This document shows, piece after piece, positions 58,301 through 64,000 of a DNA stretch of 64,000 nt. This stretch comes from Branchiostoma floridae (lineage: Eukaryota > Chordata > Leptocardii > Amphioxiformes > Branchiostomatidae). The translations under genes and the position numbers were made by a program. How positions within the stretch are numbered: position 1 is the first letter of the stretch; each line of letters opens with the position of its first letter. The notes below the pieces were generated by a model. It did not search any database. It was not told where the DNA came from and worked only from the letters and a program-made list of their open reading frames with translations. Where the stretch lies: NCBI RefSeq assembly GCF_000003815.2, contig NC_049993.1, positions 17,699,139-17,763,138 of the forward strand, read 5' to 3'.

Positions 58301-61300
58301 AAAAACCTGTTTTATACCGGCACACCGTCCCAGTACCTACCCTTAGTTACAGTACATGATTTCAAAATTTGTAGAGTAATCACAAAGAAGAGAATCTAAG
58401 TCATAGAATTCTATGTGACCATATGTTTCTATGATAGTGTAGCCCGTTTCGTCCAATTTTTAGTATGGACCAGTCCATTTTTCCATGGGGGTGACTTTGG
58501 AATAGTCCATATTTACATGGGAAATACATTTGGAGGTTTAGATATCCACAATGATCTCTCCTGAAGTCAAATATTGTGCCAAGGATGCCAAAGTACAATT
58601 TCTAAGGCATTAAGCGTGTTTGGTAGTATAGCGTTATACTAGCTCAGTACATAAAAACTTCAGGGGGCATGTACAGGGGGGTTAGCAATTAAAAATTTAC
58701 AAAATTTTTACATTTTCATATTCAGATGGACCGTCTCCATATTTCTAGGTGCGTATTTCATCAAAAACTGCATTTTTGCAAAATAGTGTCCCCCCCTATC
58801 CCTAGGACCCGTTAAGCCCAAACCAGATGGTGATAGTGATCCGAAGCCTTGTCCACGACAGTGTGATGCAACAAGATGGCCGCCTCGTGCCTGGACTCAT
58901 GTCCGTAAACAACGCCAATTAGTACTAGTGTTGGCCTGATTAAATCTTGCTCATAGCAGTCCCCCAGCATCCCACTGGCATGTTACTGCCCTGGACAGCA
59001 GAGTTTGTGTTGTATCTTCTAATATATCCCGTTGAATCATTCCCCAGGACCCGTTGAGCCCAAACCAGATGGTGATAGTGATCCGAAGCCTTGTCCACGG
59101 CGGCGTGGCGCAACAAGATGAGCGCCTCGTGCCTGGACTCATGTCCGTAAACAACGCCAATTCAATCTCGAGCACGCTAACCTGGAAACGGCCGTGCAGG
59201 CGCTGAAGGGAGCTCCGCCCGGCATTGTGCGCATCGGCGTGTCCAAACCACTGCCGGTTCCTGAGTCATTCCAGGACGAAGAACCGGTAAGTCAAGTTGT
59301 CATTTCTATTCTTAACACCATTGAACAAGCCTTAGAGTTAGAAACGGCCGTGCAGGCGCTGAAGGTATCTCCGCCCGGCATCGTGCGCATCGGCGTGTCC
59401 AAACCGCTGCCGGTTCCTGAGTCATTCCAGGATGAAGAACCGGTGAGAAAAGATGTCATTTCCATTTTTACCATCATTTAACAAGCCTCAGGGTCCTTCA
59501 GCAAAGCACCTCACACATTGGGATACTGATATACAGTGAGAAACAGACAGAAAGTTGAAACCCCAAGTTAGTGCGTATCAGGGTGTCCAAACTACTGCCG
59601 GTTCTTGAGTCATTCCAGGACGAAGAACCGGTGAGAAAAATTGTCATTTTTATTTTTAGCATCATTTAACAAGCCTCAGGGTTCTTCAGCAAAGCAACTC
59701 ATGCAACACGTGCAGTGAGAAACAAACAGAAAGTTGAAACCCCAACTTAGTGCGTATCAGTGTGTCCAAACCACTGCCTGTTCCAGAGTCTTCAGGATGA
59801 AGAGCAGGCAAACTCTTACTTCGGTTTGTATTTATTTGTTGTTTGTTTGAGTCGTTATTTATTCATGCTCACGACATCATTACTCAATACACTAGTACAC
59901 ATTGTCAAGCTTTTGCATGTACATACATGTATGTCAGTGACGTCGGCAACATTTTATCATTGTCATCTGCCCCCTTATTTTATGGTGTAATTCCATGGTA
60001 TCATTGTACATAAGACATGGGCTCCTGCCTCACAGTGCTTACATGTACATGGTGTTTATGGTGCGTGATGATACAGTACAATCAAACCTGTACAAGTGAC
60101 TACCTCTACAAAAAAGCACCTGGCCAGTATGACCACCCTGCGGCCCTCGTGACCGTTTATCAGCATACACTAGAACTCATTGGTCCCCTGAGCACAGGTA
60201 AACTCACTTCATAGAACCTATGAAAATTTGGTCACTTGCCATTGACTATGCCCCCCACTGTCAACGGACAGGAACAGACTACCATGTCCAGACTCTCACT
60301 CTCGGATCTGTCTCAGCTTGTCTCTAAATGGTACGCTTGTGCAGTTTTCACCAGTATCTTTATGAGAAATTAACCAACAATTTTACATCAATCACCACTG
60401 CGTACCATTTTGAAATCTTAATTTACATTGTTGTCATTTGCACAAGAGCAAATTCTCACAGGAGTATTTCTGTGCTGGGTGGTCTTCTTGGGCAGGTTTG
60501 ACTGTATTTCCACACATTTATTCATCTCTTCATTCGTTCCCTCCCTCCCTCCCCAGTCCTTCTCACGACCACCCCCCGTGGTCCCCCCTCCCGAGCCCCG
60601 CTCCACACCCCCCCAGTCACCCATCATGGAGGAGACCTCCTCCTTCGCATCTATCACCATGGCGACCGCTACCATAGCGACGGTGACGGAGGATGAGAGC
60701 GACATGATGGAGGCTAAGGAGCTTCAGGTGTCGCAGGTGGAACAGGTAAACAAACAAACAAACAAACAGGTGTGGCGACACAGCAGATGGTTTCACTTTG
60801 ACATAAAATCCTTACTAATCCTTGTCATTGTTGGGTGTCCATTCCATATTGTCATGTCATACTCAAGTGCGAGTAAGCTCCAGCAACTATGTTGATAGAA
60901 TATGGATGTAAACCAAGAGTGGAAAAAGCAAAATGGGTGAGAGCTTTCCAAGATTTTTAAAATTGGATCATGACAAGTCATTTACATGTAGCACAGGAAC
61001 ATAGAAAAAGTTTTTTTCCAGTTTTACAAGCAGAATCATTGATTTGATGTTTGTAACATGAAAATTTCAAAAATTCAATTTTTTTCCTGTACTACTAGTG
61101 TTAGCCTGATTAAATCTCGCTTATAGCCCGTCCAACATCCAACCAGCCTTGAGGGGCCAGTTAACGCCATAGACAGCAGAGTTTGTGTTACATAGACAAG
61201 TCTAGTGTTACTTTATTGTTTTGTCAATGAAATATCATTACCCAAGATACATGTACATGTACAGAGTAAATTTCATGCTTTCTGCTCCACACAGGTCCAA

Positions 61301-64000
61301 GCCCCAGGAGTGGAGGTCCGTCGCAGGCCCCCCACCCCACCTCCCAAACCAACCCTGCGGAAGGTGGAGGTGGTAGTGAAGGAGGCTGCCCCGCCCCCTG
61401 TACCCATCGAACCTCCACCCGTCATCATCAGGGAGAAGGTAAGCAGTGCTTGTAACATATACTAAAAATGACTGAATTAAAGACCCAAACTTTTCTTCCT
61501 ACATTGAGGGAAATGGACTTGCCAAAGTGCTGACTGTCACTACAATTTAAAGCTCAATTTGTAGACTGTTACCAGAGGGTTTGTGTGGCCTATGTAACTG
61601 TAGTGTTTGGCCAAGAAACCGTAGAGTAGGTCCTGGGCTTCTGTCATGCTACCAATCTTGTGTCCATGGGAAAGGTATTTCAAACAACTTTCCTCACTCC
61701 ACCCAGGTGTGAAAATAGGTACCTGACTTTGGTTGGGGAGGTAAAAGGCAGTGGGAAGAGAGGGATGGTCTCCCAATACCATGCCCTAGACACAGTGGAT
61801 AACAACCCACTGTCCCTATAGCCTCAAAAAGGCTGAGGAACTTTGTTAACCTCAAAGTTTGCTATTGCTTGAAGTCTTAATGATTCTCATTTTTACTGAG
61901 AATGTCTTTTAAGACTCCATGGGGCCATTTACCTACAGCGTTGGAAGAAATATATTTTAGTCTTTCCATAAAGCTTTCAGTTACATGACTTTGTTGGCCA
62001 CGATGCTTCTGTCCTGTCTTGTTTCTGTGCTTTGTGGTGTGCATGCTGTCAGTCTGTGTTTGCATTGGTGTGCTTGACAAACTTGGTGACCAAAAACCAT
62101 TTACAAGGTGGAAAGTTTGCTTTGTTTGCAGCCTACTATAGAAGATCATGATGGTTTTACTTTGTGTCTGCCTTAGGCTTTTTTGTCATTGTTTTATGGC
62201 ATGACTGAGCTATGGATATTAGCCATTATGAAGAGCAGTGGTTTGTCAATGTGCCAGTGACATTGTCACCAGAACATCTTGATAGCAAAAATGCTACTGC
62301 AAGAAATATTGTCCTCCCCATACGAGCGATCGCTGTTGTTATTTATATCCGGGGTATTGGACGGTTGTTGCCTACCAGGACGTCAGTAGATTGGATCAAA
62401 AATTGATATTCAAATTAGCGGCTCAAATTACTGGTTAATATGTAAATCAATATTTTGCCAAACACCTGCTTTTTGCCTACCACTGCGTCACCGTGACATC
62501 ATCGCAATCGCTCGTACGCAGAGCCCATATCCCTGGTGTTTTTTGCTCTGTGTTGGTTATTACAGAAAAGTGCAAAGCTTACAGAGCCAGTTCCTGCATT
62601 GGCACAGTGGAATAAGATTGTGTGAAATATATATGTACTCGTAAATTGTCATAGATGTTTGACACTTAATGTCGTAGAAGTCTGTTACAAAAATATTTTA
62701 GAGAGCTGAAATTAAAAATTTGAGTTAATCAAGCTAGATTTGAACAATGCATGCAAAGAAAATTTGAGGGAGGCATTGCAAATGTCCAAGGCTCCACTGA
62801 AAGAAAAGCATGCAAATGGCTTTGGCTATTGGTTCAATTCAGGGTTGTAGCTAGCACTTGTCCTTTTTTTGCAGCTGGGGACGAAAAAAAATTCTGTCCA
62901 CTGTGAGCAAAATTTAACCCTTAAAATACAGGAAATAGCGTTTCGGAGGGTCTAGATTTTAAAATTTTCCTTGCGAGCATGCCCCCAGATCTCCCTAGGA
63001 ATGCTGTGCCAAAGCCATTAAAAATTGAGGGGATAGAAAATGATGTCGGGCTGGCTACAACGCTGGTTCAATTAGAAAACAGGGTAGAGACATATGTGTT
63101 AGAAAGACTTGTCCTCTGACTACTCAGTTGCTCGGAACGAACCATCGGCCCCAGCGGGGGTCCTACGTGATCCTGAAGCGCTGCGAGATCGGAACCCAGA
63201 CCAACATAGAGGTCACCCCTATGGGAGCACGAGAAAGCTCCCTCAAGGTCAGTCCTGAAGGTCGTGCAGTCAAAGTTGTCAAGGTCGAATGGAGGTGTCC
63301 ATGTGCATTTCATTCCGTGCCTGTTTTGTGCCCCATCGCATCTTTCATCATGCACATGTTTTGATACAACGTTCATACAAGTACATTCAAGACACTTACA
63401 CGCTACCTCCAATATTTGAATGTATCACGGTCCAGTTTTTGCTTACTGAAAAGCTTACCTTGCACCGGTTGTGACGTCAAAGGATAGTATGTACAAGACA
63501 TACAGGTTCAATTTCCTGTGCTTCGTTTGACTGCTAAAAGGCAGTGATCAGGGTACTGCAATTCTTTACAGTAGCAAGGCATTAGTTGACCAAGCAACAA
63601 CCTCCAGGATGTAGGAGCAAGGACAATAGCCAGGGTCATATAGCATACCTTACACAAAACAACAAAATACAAATGTCATCAATAGTATCATGTATCATGG
63701 TCCAGTGTCCATCTCTTCTATGGTATGTCTACTTTTCACGTTATTTTGTTATTTGTCATGGTCAATTCATCAGACTGGTTGGTTTTGGTTTTGGTCTGTT
63801 TATTTGGTTTATGAGCATGGTGAATGAATGGATGGATAAATGATGGGCTAGTAAGATAAAAAATATTTATTTTCATTTCTAAAAGCACCTTATGTGTGGT
63901 TAGAGACTTTGTAGCTTACATTTAAGATTTCATACTTTTGCTCTATTAGTTCCTCTCCACAGTTTGCTGCAGAATTCTGACAAACTCTTTATCAAATTGA
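28257..64000 (+). CDS. Multi-PDZ polarity scaffold, MPDZ/PATJ family (5' part, continues past window)
   Basis: Start ATG at 28330 (MPVGQQ). Coding exons: 28330-28348, 33098-33258, 33926-34049, 34518-34603, 36913-37064, 38551-38752, 39319-39357, 41260-41397, 42098-42286, 43366-43474, 44196-44287, 45617-45749, 50902-51120, 53378-53625, 54026-54278, 55114-55250, 59048-59286, 60557-60745, 61295-61438 and 63128-63247. Exon phases agree at every junction up to the frameshifted exon at 59048. Domains: L27 (about residues 10-60), PDZ1 (140-240), PDZ2 (270-360), PDZ3 (380-475), PDZ4 (570-665), PDZ5 (745-), with acidic or proline-rich linkers. Vertebrates have two such genes (MPDZ, PATJ); a cephalochordate would have one ancestral copy. 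The family docks at tight or apical junctions, its L27 binding PALS1-type partners. Introns are filled with boundary duplications. Residue numbers are approximate. Confidence 0.85.
28404..28481. repeat. Perfect hairpin, 29-base arms
   Basis: AAGGGTTCTCACCAAGATTG and TTTCACAGC form an arm that is exactly reverse-complemented after a 20-base loop. A looser GGCGAGAACC echo at 28580 suggests a larger element. Confidence 0.9.
28679..28825. mobile_element. MITE with 26-base inverted ends
   Basis: Left TCTACAAGCAGATACTAGGA and AGCAGA; right complement with two mismatches. No coding. Confidence 0.8.
29480..29636. mobile_element. CAGGGCTCGAAAT-type MITE
   Basis: Ends CAGGGCTCGAAATAC and GTATTTCGAACCCTG; interior GTGCAGGTAA words. 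Relatives at 23100-23433 and 44464-44764. Confidence 0.75.
29973..30177. mobile_element. TTCGCGG-type MITE (TA target), copy 1
   Basis: Ends TACTGTAAATGCA and TGCATTTACAGTA; interior TTCGCGGTGG and ACCGCGAAAACCGCGAAC. The TA at each end suggests Tc1/mariner mobilisation. Confidence 0.85.
32736..32912. mobile_element. TTAATTGCAC-type MITE
   Basis: Left GTAGAAGCCAGTTAATTGCAC-like end and right GTGCAATTAAGCGGCCTCTAC; interior GATAATTGCACAA. A wide-spread style of pogo-derived element. No coding. Confidence 0.6.
33098..33258 (+). CDS. L27 domain exon of the PDZ scaffold
   Basis: Encodes [20 protein letters not shown], then [20 protein letters not shown] and [10 protein letters not shown]. Two amphipathic helices and the SPLFRQIL core match the N-terminal L27 of MPDZ and PATJ, which pairs with the L27 of the MAGUK protein PALS1. 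It is preceded by an (AAAC)n tract and followed by donor-side copies. Confidence 0.85.
33259..33376 (+). repeat. Donor-side copies of the L27 exon end
   Basis: Two more copies of the exon end ([10 protein letters not shown], and a decayed HLSNG-like version) plus the donor CAG/GTA lie at about 33283-33332 and 33345-33377, separated by (AAAC)n. They follow the full exon. Confidence 0.8.
34708..34919. mobile_element. TTCGCGG-type MITE, copy 2
   Basis: Same family and orientation as 29973-30177, about 105 bases after the donor of the exon ending at 34603. Confidence 0.85.
34920..36912. other. Intron before PDZ1, no gene recognised
   Basis: AT-rich. The minus strand at 35938-36300 has open pieces ([20 protein letters not shown]) that could be a worn retroelement; no domain can be named. 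Confidence 0.35.
36913..37064 (+). CDS. PDZ1, first exon
   Basis: [20 protein letters not shown] leads into the carboxylate loop [20 protein letters not shown] and [16 protein letters not shown] is the peptide-binding loop. The insert [11 protein letters not shown] is characteristic of MPDZ/PATJ PDZ1. It ends in phase 2 and joins [13 protein letters not shown] at 38551. Confidence 0.85.
37065..38140 (+). repeat. Donor-side array of PDZ1 exon: seven copies plus one truncated
   Basis: Partial copies start at GGGCTTCAGTG (the GFSVV codons) and run to the exon end and donor at 37211, 37370, 37493, 37632, 37779, 37910 and 38053. A last copy breaks off near 38140. (TTTG)n tracts join them. Base differences between copies are almost all at third codon positions (GGA/GGG, CAG/CAA, GCG/GCA, GTG/GTA), with one replacement (Ser to Arg in copies 4 and 6). 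The antisense Q-T-N-K reading frames across this array are by-products of the tetranucleotide. Confidence 0.95.
38245..38500 (+). repeat. Acceptor-side copies of the second PDZ1 exon
   Basis: CAGGGATGGTCAACTGAAGG with AGAGTGACCAG at about 38269, and a decayed CAGGGATGCCCAACTATGAG at 38453, copy the acceptor and start (DGRLKESDQ) of the exon at 38551. Flanking intron words (GCTAGCCCTG, CTTGTCT) are also repeated. Confidence 0.7.
38551..38752 (+). CDS. PDZ1, second exon
   Basis: [36 protein letters not shown] and IVELVVARG complete the PDZ1 fold: helix alpha-B begins at SHQEA, with the conserved His for class I ligands. A serine-rich linker ([17 protein letters not shown]) follows. Confidence 0.85.
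39319..39357 (+). CDS. 13-codon micro-exon
   Basis: [13 protein letters not shown] between TTTGCAG and GTAAGT. Both flanking junctions are phase 0, so it can be skipped without shifting frame. It encodes linker between PDZ1 and PDZ2. Confidence 0.65.
39478..39689. mobile_element. TTCGCGG-type MITE, copy 3
   Basis: Same orientation; lies 120 bases after the micro-exon. Confidence 0.85.
40224..40435. mobile_element. TTCGCGG-type MITE, copy 4, inverted
   Basis: Opposite orientation to copy 3, 535 bases away, so the pair can fold into a long stem in the pre-mRNA. Confidence 0.85.
40632..40824. mobile_element. MITE with 20-base inverted ends, copy 1
   Basis: Ends AATCTCCAAGCAGATCCTAC and its exact reverse complement. 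The inside holds GTGTTTCGCTACC...GGCAAATGGACACCTTTTGG. No coding. A second copy lies at 40983-41160 because the host unit was duplicated. Confidence 0.8.
40983..41160. mobile_element. MITE with 20-base inverted ends, copy 2
   Basis: Same element with a two-base insertion in the left end (CTCCGTCCAAGC) and an internal deletion. It duplicated together with the PDZ2 exon-boundary unit, so it dates before that duplication. Confidence 0.8.
41260..41397 (+). CDS. PDZ2, first exon
   Basis: [40 protein letters not shown] and [16 protein letters not shown] is the binding loop of MPDZ/PATJ PDZ2. Phase 0 on both sides. Confidence 0.85.
41760..42061 (-). mobile_element. Possible antisense retroelement 3' end
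   Basis: On the minus strand a short frame ([21 protein letters not shown]) is followed by an A-rich AATAAAAATATAAATAAA end. Similar antisense AT tails occur near 57095-57190. The match to non-LTR C-termini is weak. Confidence 0.35.
42098..42286 (+). CDS. PDZ2, second exon
   Basis: [42 protein letters not shown] and linker [17 protein letters not shown]. Donor is the weak GTTTGT, made by the start of a (TTTG)n tract. Confidence 0.8.
42287..42760 (+). repeat. Donor-side copies of the second PDZ2 exon
   Basis: Three copies of the exon end ([12 protein letters not shown]...KQAEE) with following GTTTG tracts lie at about 42358-42439, 42514-42590 and 42658-42732. A more distant echo is at 42770-42850. 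All follow the full exon. Intron words such as GGAGTGAGTTTTATAGTCAG are repeated too. Confidence 0.85.
43120..43330. mobile_element. Tc1/mariner-type MITE, TTCACGG family
   Basis: Ends TACTGTAATTC and GAATTACAGTA, consistent with a TA target duplication. The interior has ATCTTCACGGTACC and CCGTGAAAACCGTGAACA. It ends 35 bases before the PDZ3 exon. Confidence 0.7.
43366..43474 (+). CDS. PDZ3, first exon
   Basis: [20 protein letters not shown], then [25 protein letters not shown] is the PDZ3 binding loop. Ends in phase 1. Confidence 0.85.
43523..44011. mobile_element. pogo/Tigger-like non-autonomous DNA transposon
   Basis: Ends TACAGTCAAACCTGT and its exact reverse complement; the interior has repeated GTGGCCACTATAG words. 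A relative lies at 60076-60506. No transposase reading. Confidence 0.7.
44196..44287 (+). CDS. PDZ3, second exon
   Basis: [20 protein letters not shown] and [11 protein letters not shown], the middle strands of PDZ3. Confidence 0.85.
44464..44764. mobile_element. CAGGGCTCGAAAT-type MITE, decayed
   Basis: Ends CTGGGCTCAAAATACC and TATTTCAAGCCCTG, with internal GTGCAGGTA words. Same family as 29480-29636. It ends about 20 bases before the first acceptor of the PDZ3 array. Confidence 0.6.
44786..45616 (+). repeat. Acceptor-side array of third PDZ3 exon, seven partial copies
   Basis: Copies of CAG plus [17 protein letters not shown] start at about 44786, 44914, 45024, 45127, 45248, 45365 and 45486. 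Each breaks off into (CATT)n or (CACT)n tracts. Copies range from nearly exact (45486) to worn (45127). The full exon follows at 45617. Confidence 0.95.
45617..45749 (+). CDS. PDZ3, third exon
   Basis: [20 protein letters not shown] and [17 protein letters not shown] complete PDZ3. The repeat copies end with AVEA/AVEAI, so only this exon continues into the last strand. Confidence 0.9.
46140..46680. other. CpG-dense block inside the intron
   Basis: Rich in CGCGCC, GGCCGGCC and GCGCGC words, in contrast to AT-rich flanks. A short ATG-GAG-CAG-GAA-TTT-CCA-G followed by GTAAAA lies just after it (46692). An acceptor-like TCTCTACAG is at 47737. It could be an internal promoter or a piece of a transposon; a similar GCGCGGCCGGCC occurs at 49230. 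Confidence 0.35.
46956..47595. repeat. ~170-base tandem satellite, four units
   Basis: Units begin near 46956, 47128, 47292 and 47464. Shared words: TCTTGCCTTGTTCCAAGTCC, ACTTGTTGAACTTGAGGCAA, CCGGTTAGGGGTCAGCCGGG and AACCTATGCCCAA. The first three are nearly identical, the last is truncated and worn. Confidence 0.92.
49851..50005. mobile_element. Hairpin MITE
   Basis: Ends CCAAACAATAGTTATTCAAG and CAACTGGATATGG, with the reverse complement at the right. Solo arms of the same family occur at 24418-24455 and 38838-38880. Confidence 0.7.
50427..50625. mobile_element. MITE with ~35-base inverted ends
   Basis: Left GCTAGGGGCACAACCCACTG and TACGTGCAA, right the near-exact complement (GGGTTGTGCCCTTAGC). 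No coding. Confidence 0.75.
50642..50859. mobile_element. Tc1/mariner-type MITE, TTCACGG family, inverted
   Basis: Reverse-orientation relative of 43120-43330, ends TACTGTAAT and ATTACAGTA. It stops 42 bases before the next coding exon. Confidence 0.7.
50902..51120 (+). CDS. Proline-rich linker exon between PDZ3 and PDZ4
   Basis: Encodes [20 protein letters not shown], then [19 protein letters not shown] and [18 protein letters not shown] is a WW-domain-binding type motif. GC-rich, unlike its intron surroundings. Confidence 0.8.
51920..53377 (+). repeat. Acceptor-side array of PDZ4 exon, about eight partial copies
   Basis: Acceptor (ACATGTAG or similar) plus [20 protein letters not shown] and [11 protein letters not shown] recur with starts near 52252, 52424, 52731, 52901, 53072 and 53224. 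Two decayed copies lie at 51924 and 52603. Each diverges after HISKF into CTATCTCTG and an intron piece with ACTGTCAGTTAAA. The full exon is at 53378. Confidence 0.95.
53378..53625 (+). CDS. PDZ4, first exon
   Basis: [31 protein letters not shown], then [34 protein letters not shown] and [18 protein letters not shown] is the binding loop. Phase 2 to 0. Confidence 0.9.
54026..54278 (+). CDS. PDZ4, second exon and linker
   Basis: [20 protein letters not shown] and [15 protein letters not shown] finish PDZ4. The linker [20 protein letters not shown] is Ser/Arg-rich (RMSFTGSP is a possible kinase site). Confidence 0.85.
54600..55040 (+). mobile_element. Decayed non-LTR retrotransposon 3' end
   Basis: Fragments [20 protein letters not shown] and TLFKNVRTK resemble the C-terminal zinc motif of the element at the window start, with frame breaks. 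The tail ends CAATAAATAAAATTCATTC, a typical simple-repeat 3' end. Confidence 0.6.
55114..55250 (+). CDS. PDZ5, first exon
   Basis: [20 protein letters not shown], then [20 protein letters not shown] and [16 protein letters not shown] is the PDZ5 binding loop. Confidence 0.85.
55251..55568 (+). repeat. Donor-side copies of the PDZ5 first exon
   Basis: Two copies of [20 protein letters not shown]...LDYQ plus GT lie at about 55337-55420 and 55481-55563, joined by (TG)n and GTGTTTGTGCTT tracts. They follow the full exon. Differences are silent. Confidence 0.92.
55868..56110 (+). repeat. Broken acceptor-side copies of PDZ5 second exon
   Basis: CAG-GA...GACCCATTAAGCCCAAACC and AGATGGTGATAGTGAGCCG at 55868, and another at 56046 that jumps from GACCCATTAAGTG to GAACGCCTGATGCCTGGTGA. 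The latter keeps GGTGATCGACTC (GDRL), which the full exon has lost. Confidence 0.75.
56290..56430. repeat. Inverted-pair repeat, left arm
   Basis: Carries ACATTAATACAAACTTTTTG, AATATGGAGATG and CCCCCCTGTACATACCCCCT. The reverse complement with drift is at 58650-58795 (CTTCAGGGGGCATGTACAGG). Between them lie 2.2 kb of intron. Confidence 0.6.
57887..58344. mobile_element. GGGTACC-type dispersed repeat
   Basis: Left GGGGTGGGTAACGGTAC, right GTCCCAGTACCTACCC, with repeated CAGGTCC/GGACCTG words inside. Terminal inverted but imperfect. No coding. Confidence 0.5.
58650..58800. repeat. Inverted-pair repeat, right arm
   Basis: Partner of 56290-56430 in opposite orientation. It abuts the acceptor-like CCCTAG before the next partial PDZ5 exon copy. 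Confidence 0.6.
58805..58925 (+). repeat. Acceptor-side copy of PDZ5 second exon
   Basis: [38 protein letters not shown] then TAG. It matches the full exon to the AATT where it departs into TAGTACTAGTGTTGGCC. It keeps DGR, which the full exon changed to DER, but shows the same six-base loss (G-L-M for G-D-R-L-M). Confidence 0.8.
59048..59286 (+). CDS. PDZ5, second exon, frameshifted in this sequence
   Basis: Starts [20 protein letters not shown], then [18 protein letters not shown]. After AAT the frame is lost: an extra TCAAT-like insertion near 59160 shifts it. The expected [18 protein letters not shown] then follows in another frame, ending [21 protein letters not shown] before GTAAGT. Compared with the copy at 56046, six bases (G-D-R to G) are also missing. 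An exon of 240 bases would restore the phase 0-0 fit with its neighbours. So this is either a real lesion, a polymorphism or an assembly mix of exon copies. Confidence 0.75.
59287..59815 (+). repeat. Donor-side copies of PDZ5 second exon
   Basis: [34 protein letters not shown] plus GTGAGA at about 59341-59442. A shorter copy ([20 protein letters not shown]) is at 59570-59632 and a worn one at 59750-59808. All follow the full exon. Confidence 0.9.
60076..60506. mobile_element. pogo/Tigger-like element, relative of 43523-44011
   Basis: Ends TACAATCAAACCTGTAC and GGGCAGGTTTGACTGTA. It stops 50 bases before a coding exon. Confidence 0.6.
60557..60745 (+). CDS. Proline/Thr-rich linker exon after PDZ5
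   Basis: [20 protein letters not shown], then [20 protein letters not shown] and [18 protein letters not shown]. Phase 0 on both sides. A basic/proline part is followed by an acidic one. (AAAC)n starts right after the donor. Confidence 0.8.
61295..61438 (+). CDS. Second proline-rich linker exon
   Basis: [39 protein letters not shown] and [20 protein letters not shown] is an SH3-ligand-like stretch. Phase 0 on both sides. Confidence 0.8.
62840..63065. mobile_element. Intact hAT-type MITE with 8-base target duplication
   Basis: Ends CAGGGTTGTAGCTAGC and GCTGGCTACAACGCTG, flanked on both sides by GTTCAATT (62832-62839 and 63066-63073). An 8-base duplication and CAGGG ends are hAT hallmarks. 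The insertion sits about 55 bases from the next acceptor. Confidence 0.85.
63128..63247 (+). CDS. Last visible scaffold exon
   Basis: [40 protein letters not shown], acceptor GACTACTCAG and donor GTCAGT, 40 codons in phase 0. No PDZ loop; likely linker before PDZ6, which would lie beyond the window. A weaker internal acceptor (GGCCCCAG, 63153) is possible. Confidence 0.55.

Noticed and set aside
60418-60705. Minus-strand Gly/Val-rich frame
   Set aside because: Antisense shadow of the proline-rich scaffold exon.

Overview
This window is eukaryotic genomic DNA: spliced genes with GT-AG introns, long introns, many microsatellites, MITEs and decayed retrotransposons, and two assembly gaps (N at 5412-6067 and 16699-16798). 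The gene content and repeat style fit a cephalochordate (amphioxus, Branchiostoma-like). The organism call is inference, not a database result.

Layout. 1-770: 3' end of a non-LTR retrotransposon. 780-14526: a tandem cluster of four plus-strand LRAT-domain genes, all built as three exons with phase-0 introns. The third carries an in-frame stop, and a solo promoter copy lies at the left edge. Upstream blocks recur through the cluster, including paired GGAAGTGAAACT (ETS-IRF-like) sites and a GTATCGTCTGGAAAG box. Two related GGATCC/TTAAGG satellites lie at 8640-9170 and 15350-15735. 15730-20348, minus: a DUF202-type membrane protein gene. 20349-24133: no gene, tandemly repeated non-coding DNA. 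24134-26738, minus: TM2D1, six exons, with an AT-AC U12-type first intron. 28257 to beyond the window end, plus: a multi-PDZ polarity scaffold (MPDZ/PATJ family). It has an L27 domain, five PDZ domains and a proline-rich linker visible, read from 20 coding exons whose phases all join correctly. One exon (59048-59286) has a frameshift.

The most striking signal is structural. In the MPDZ/PATJ-like gene and independently in the DUF202 gene, about ten separate tandem arrays each duplicate a segment that straddles one exon-intron boundary (part of an exon plus its splice site plus intron). Many are joined by microsatellites such as (TTTG)n or (ACAG)n. Acceptor-side copies lie before the full exon and donor-side copies after it. 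Whole-exon duplications are not seen. This gives introns studded with near-exact spare splice sites and partial PDZ-coding sequence.

The LRAT genes probably encode lipid acyltransferase/phospholipase enzymes. The PDZ scaffold is expected at apical junctions. TM2D1 and the scaffold are divergently arranged and may share a promoter region.
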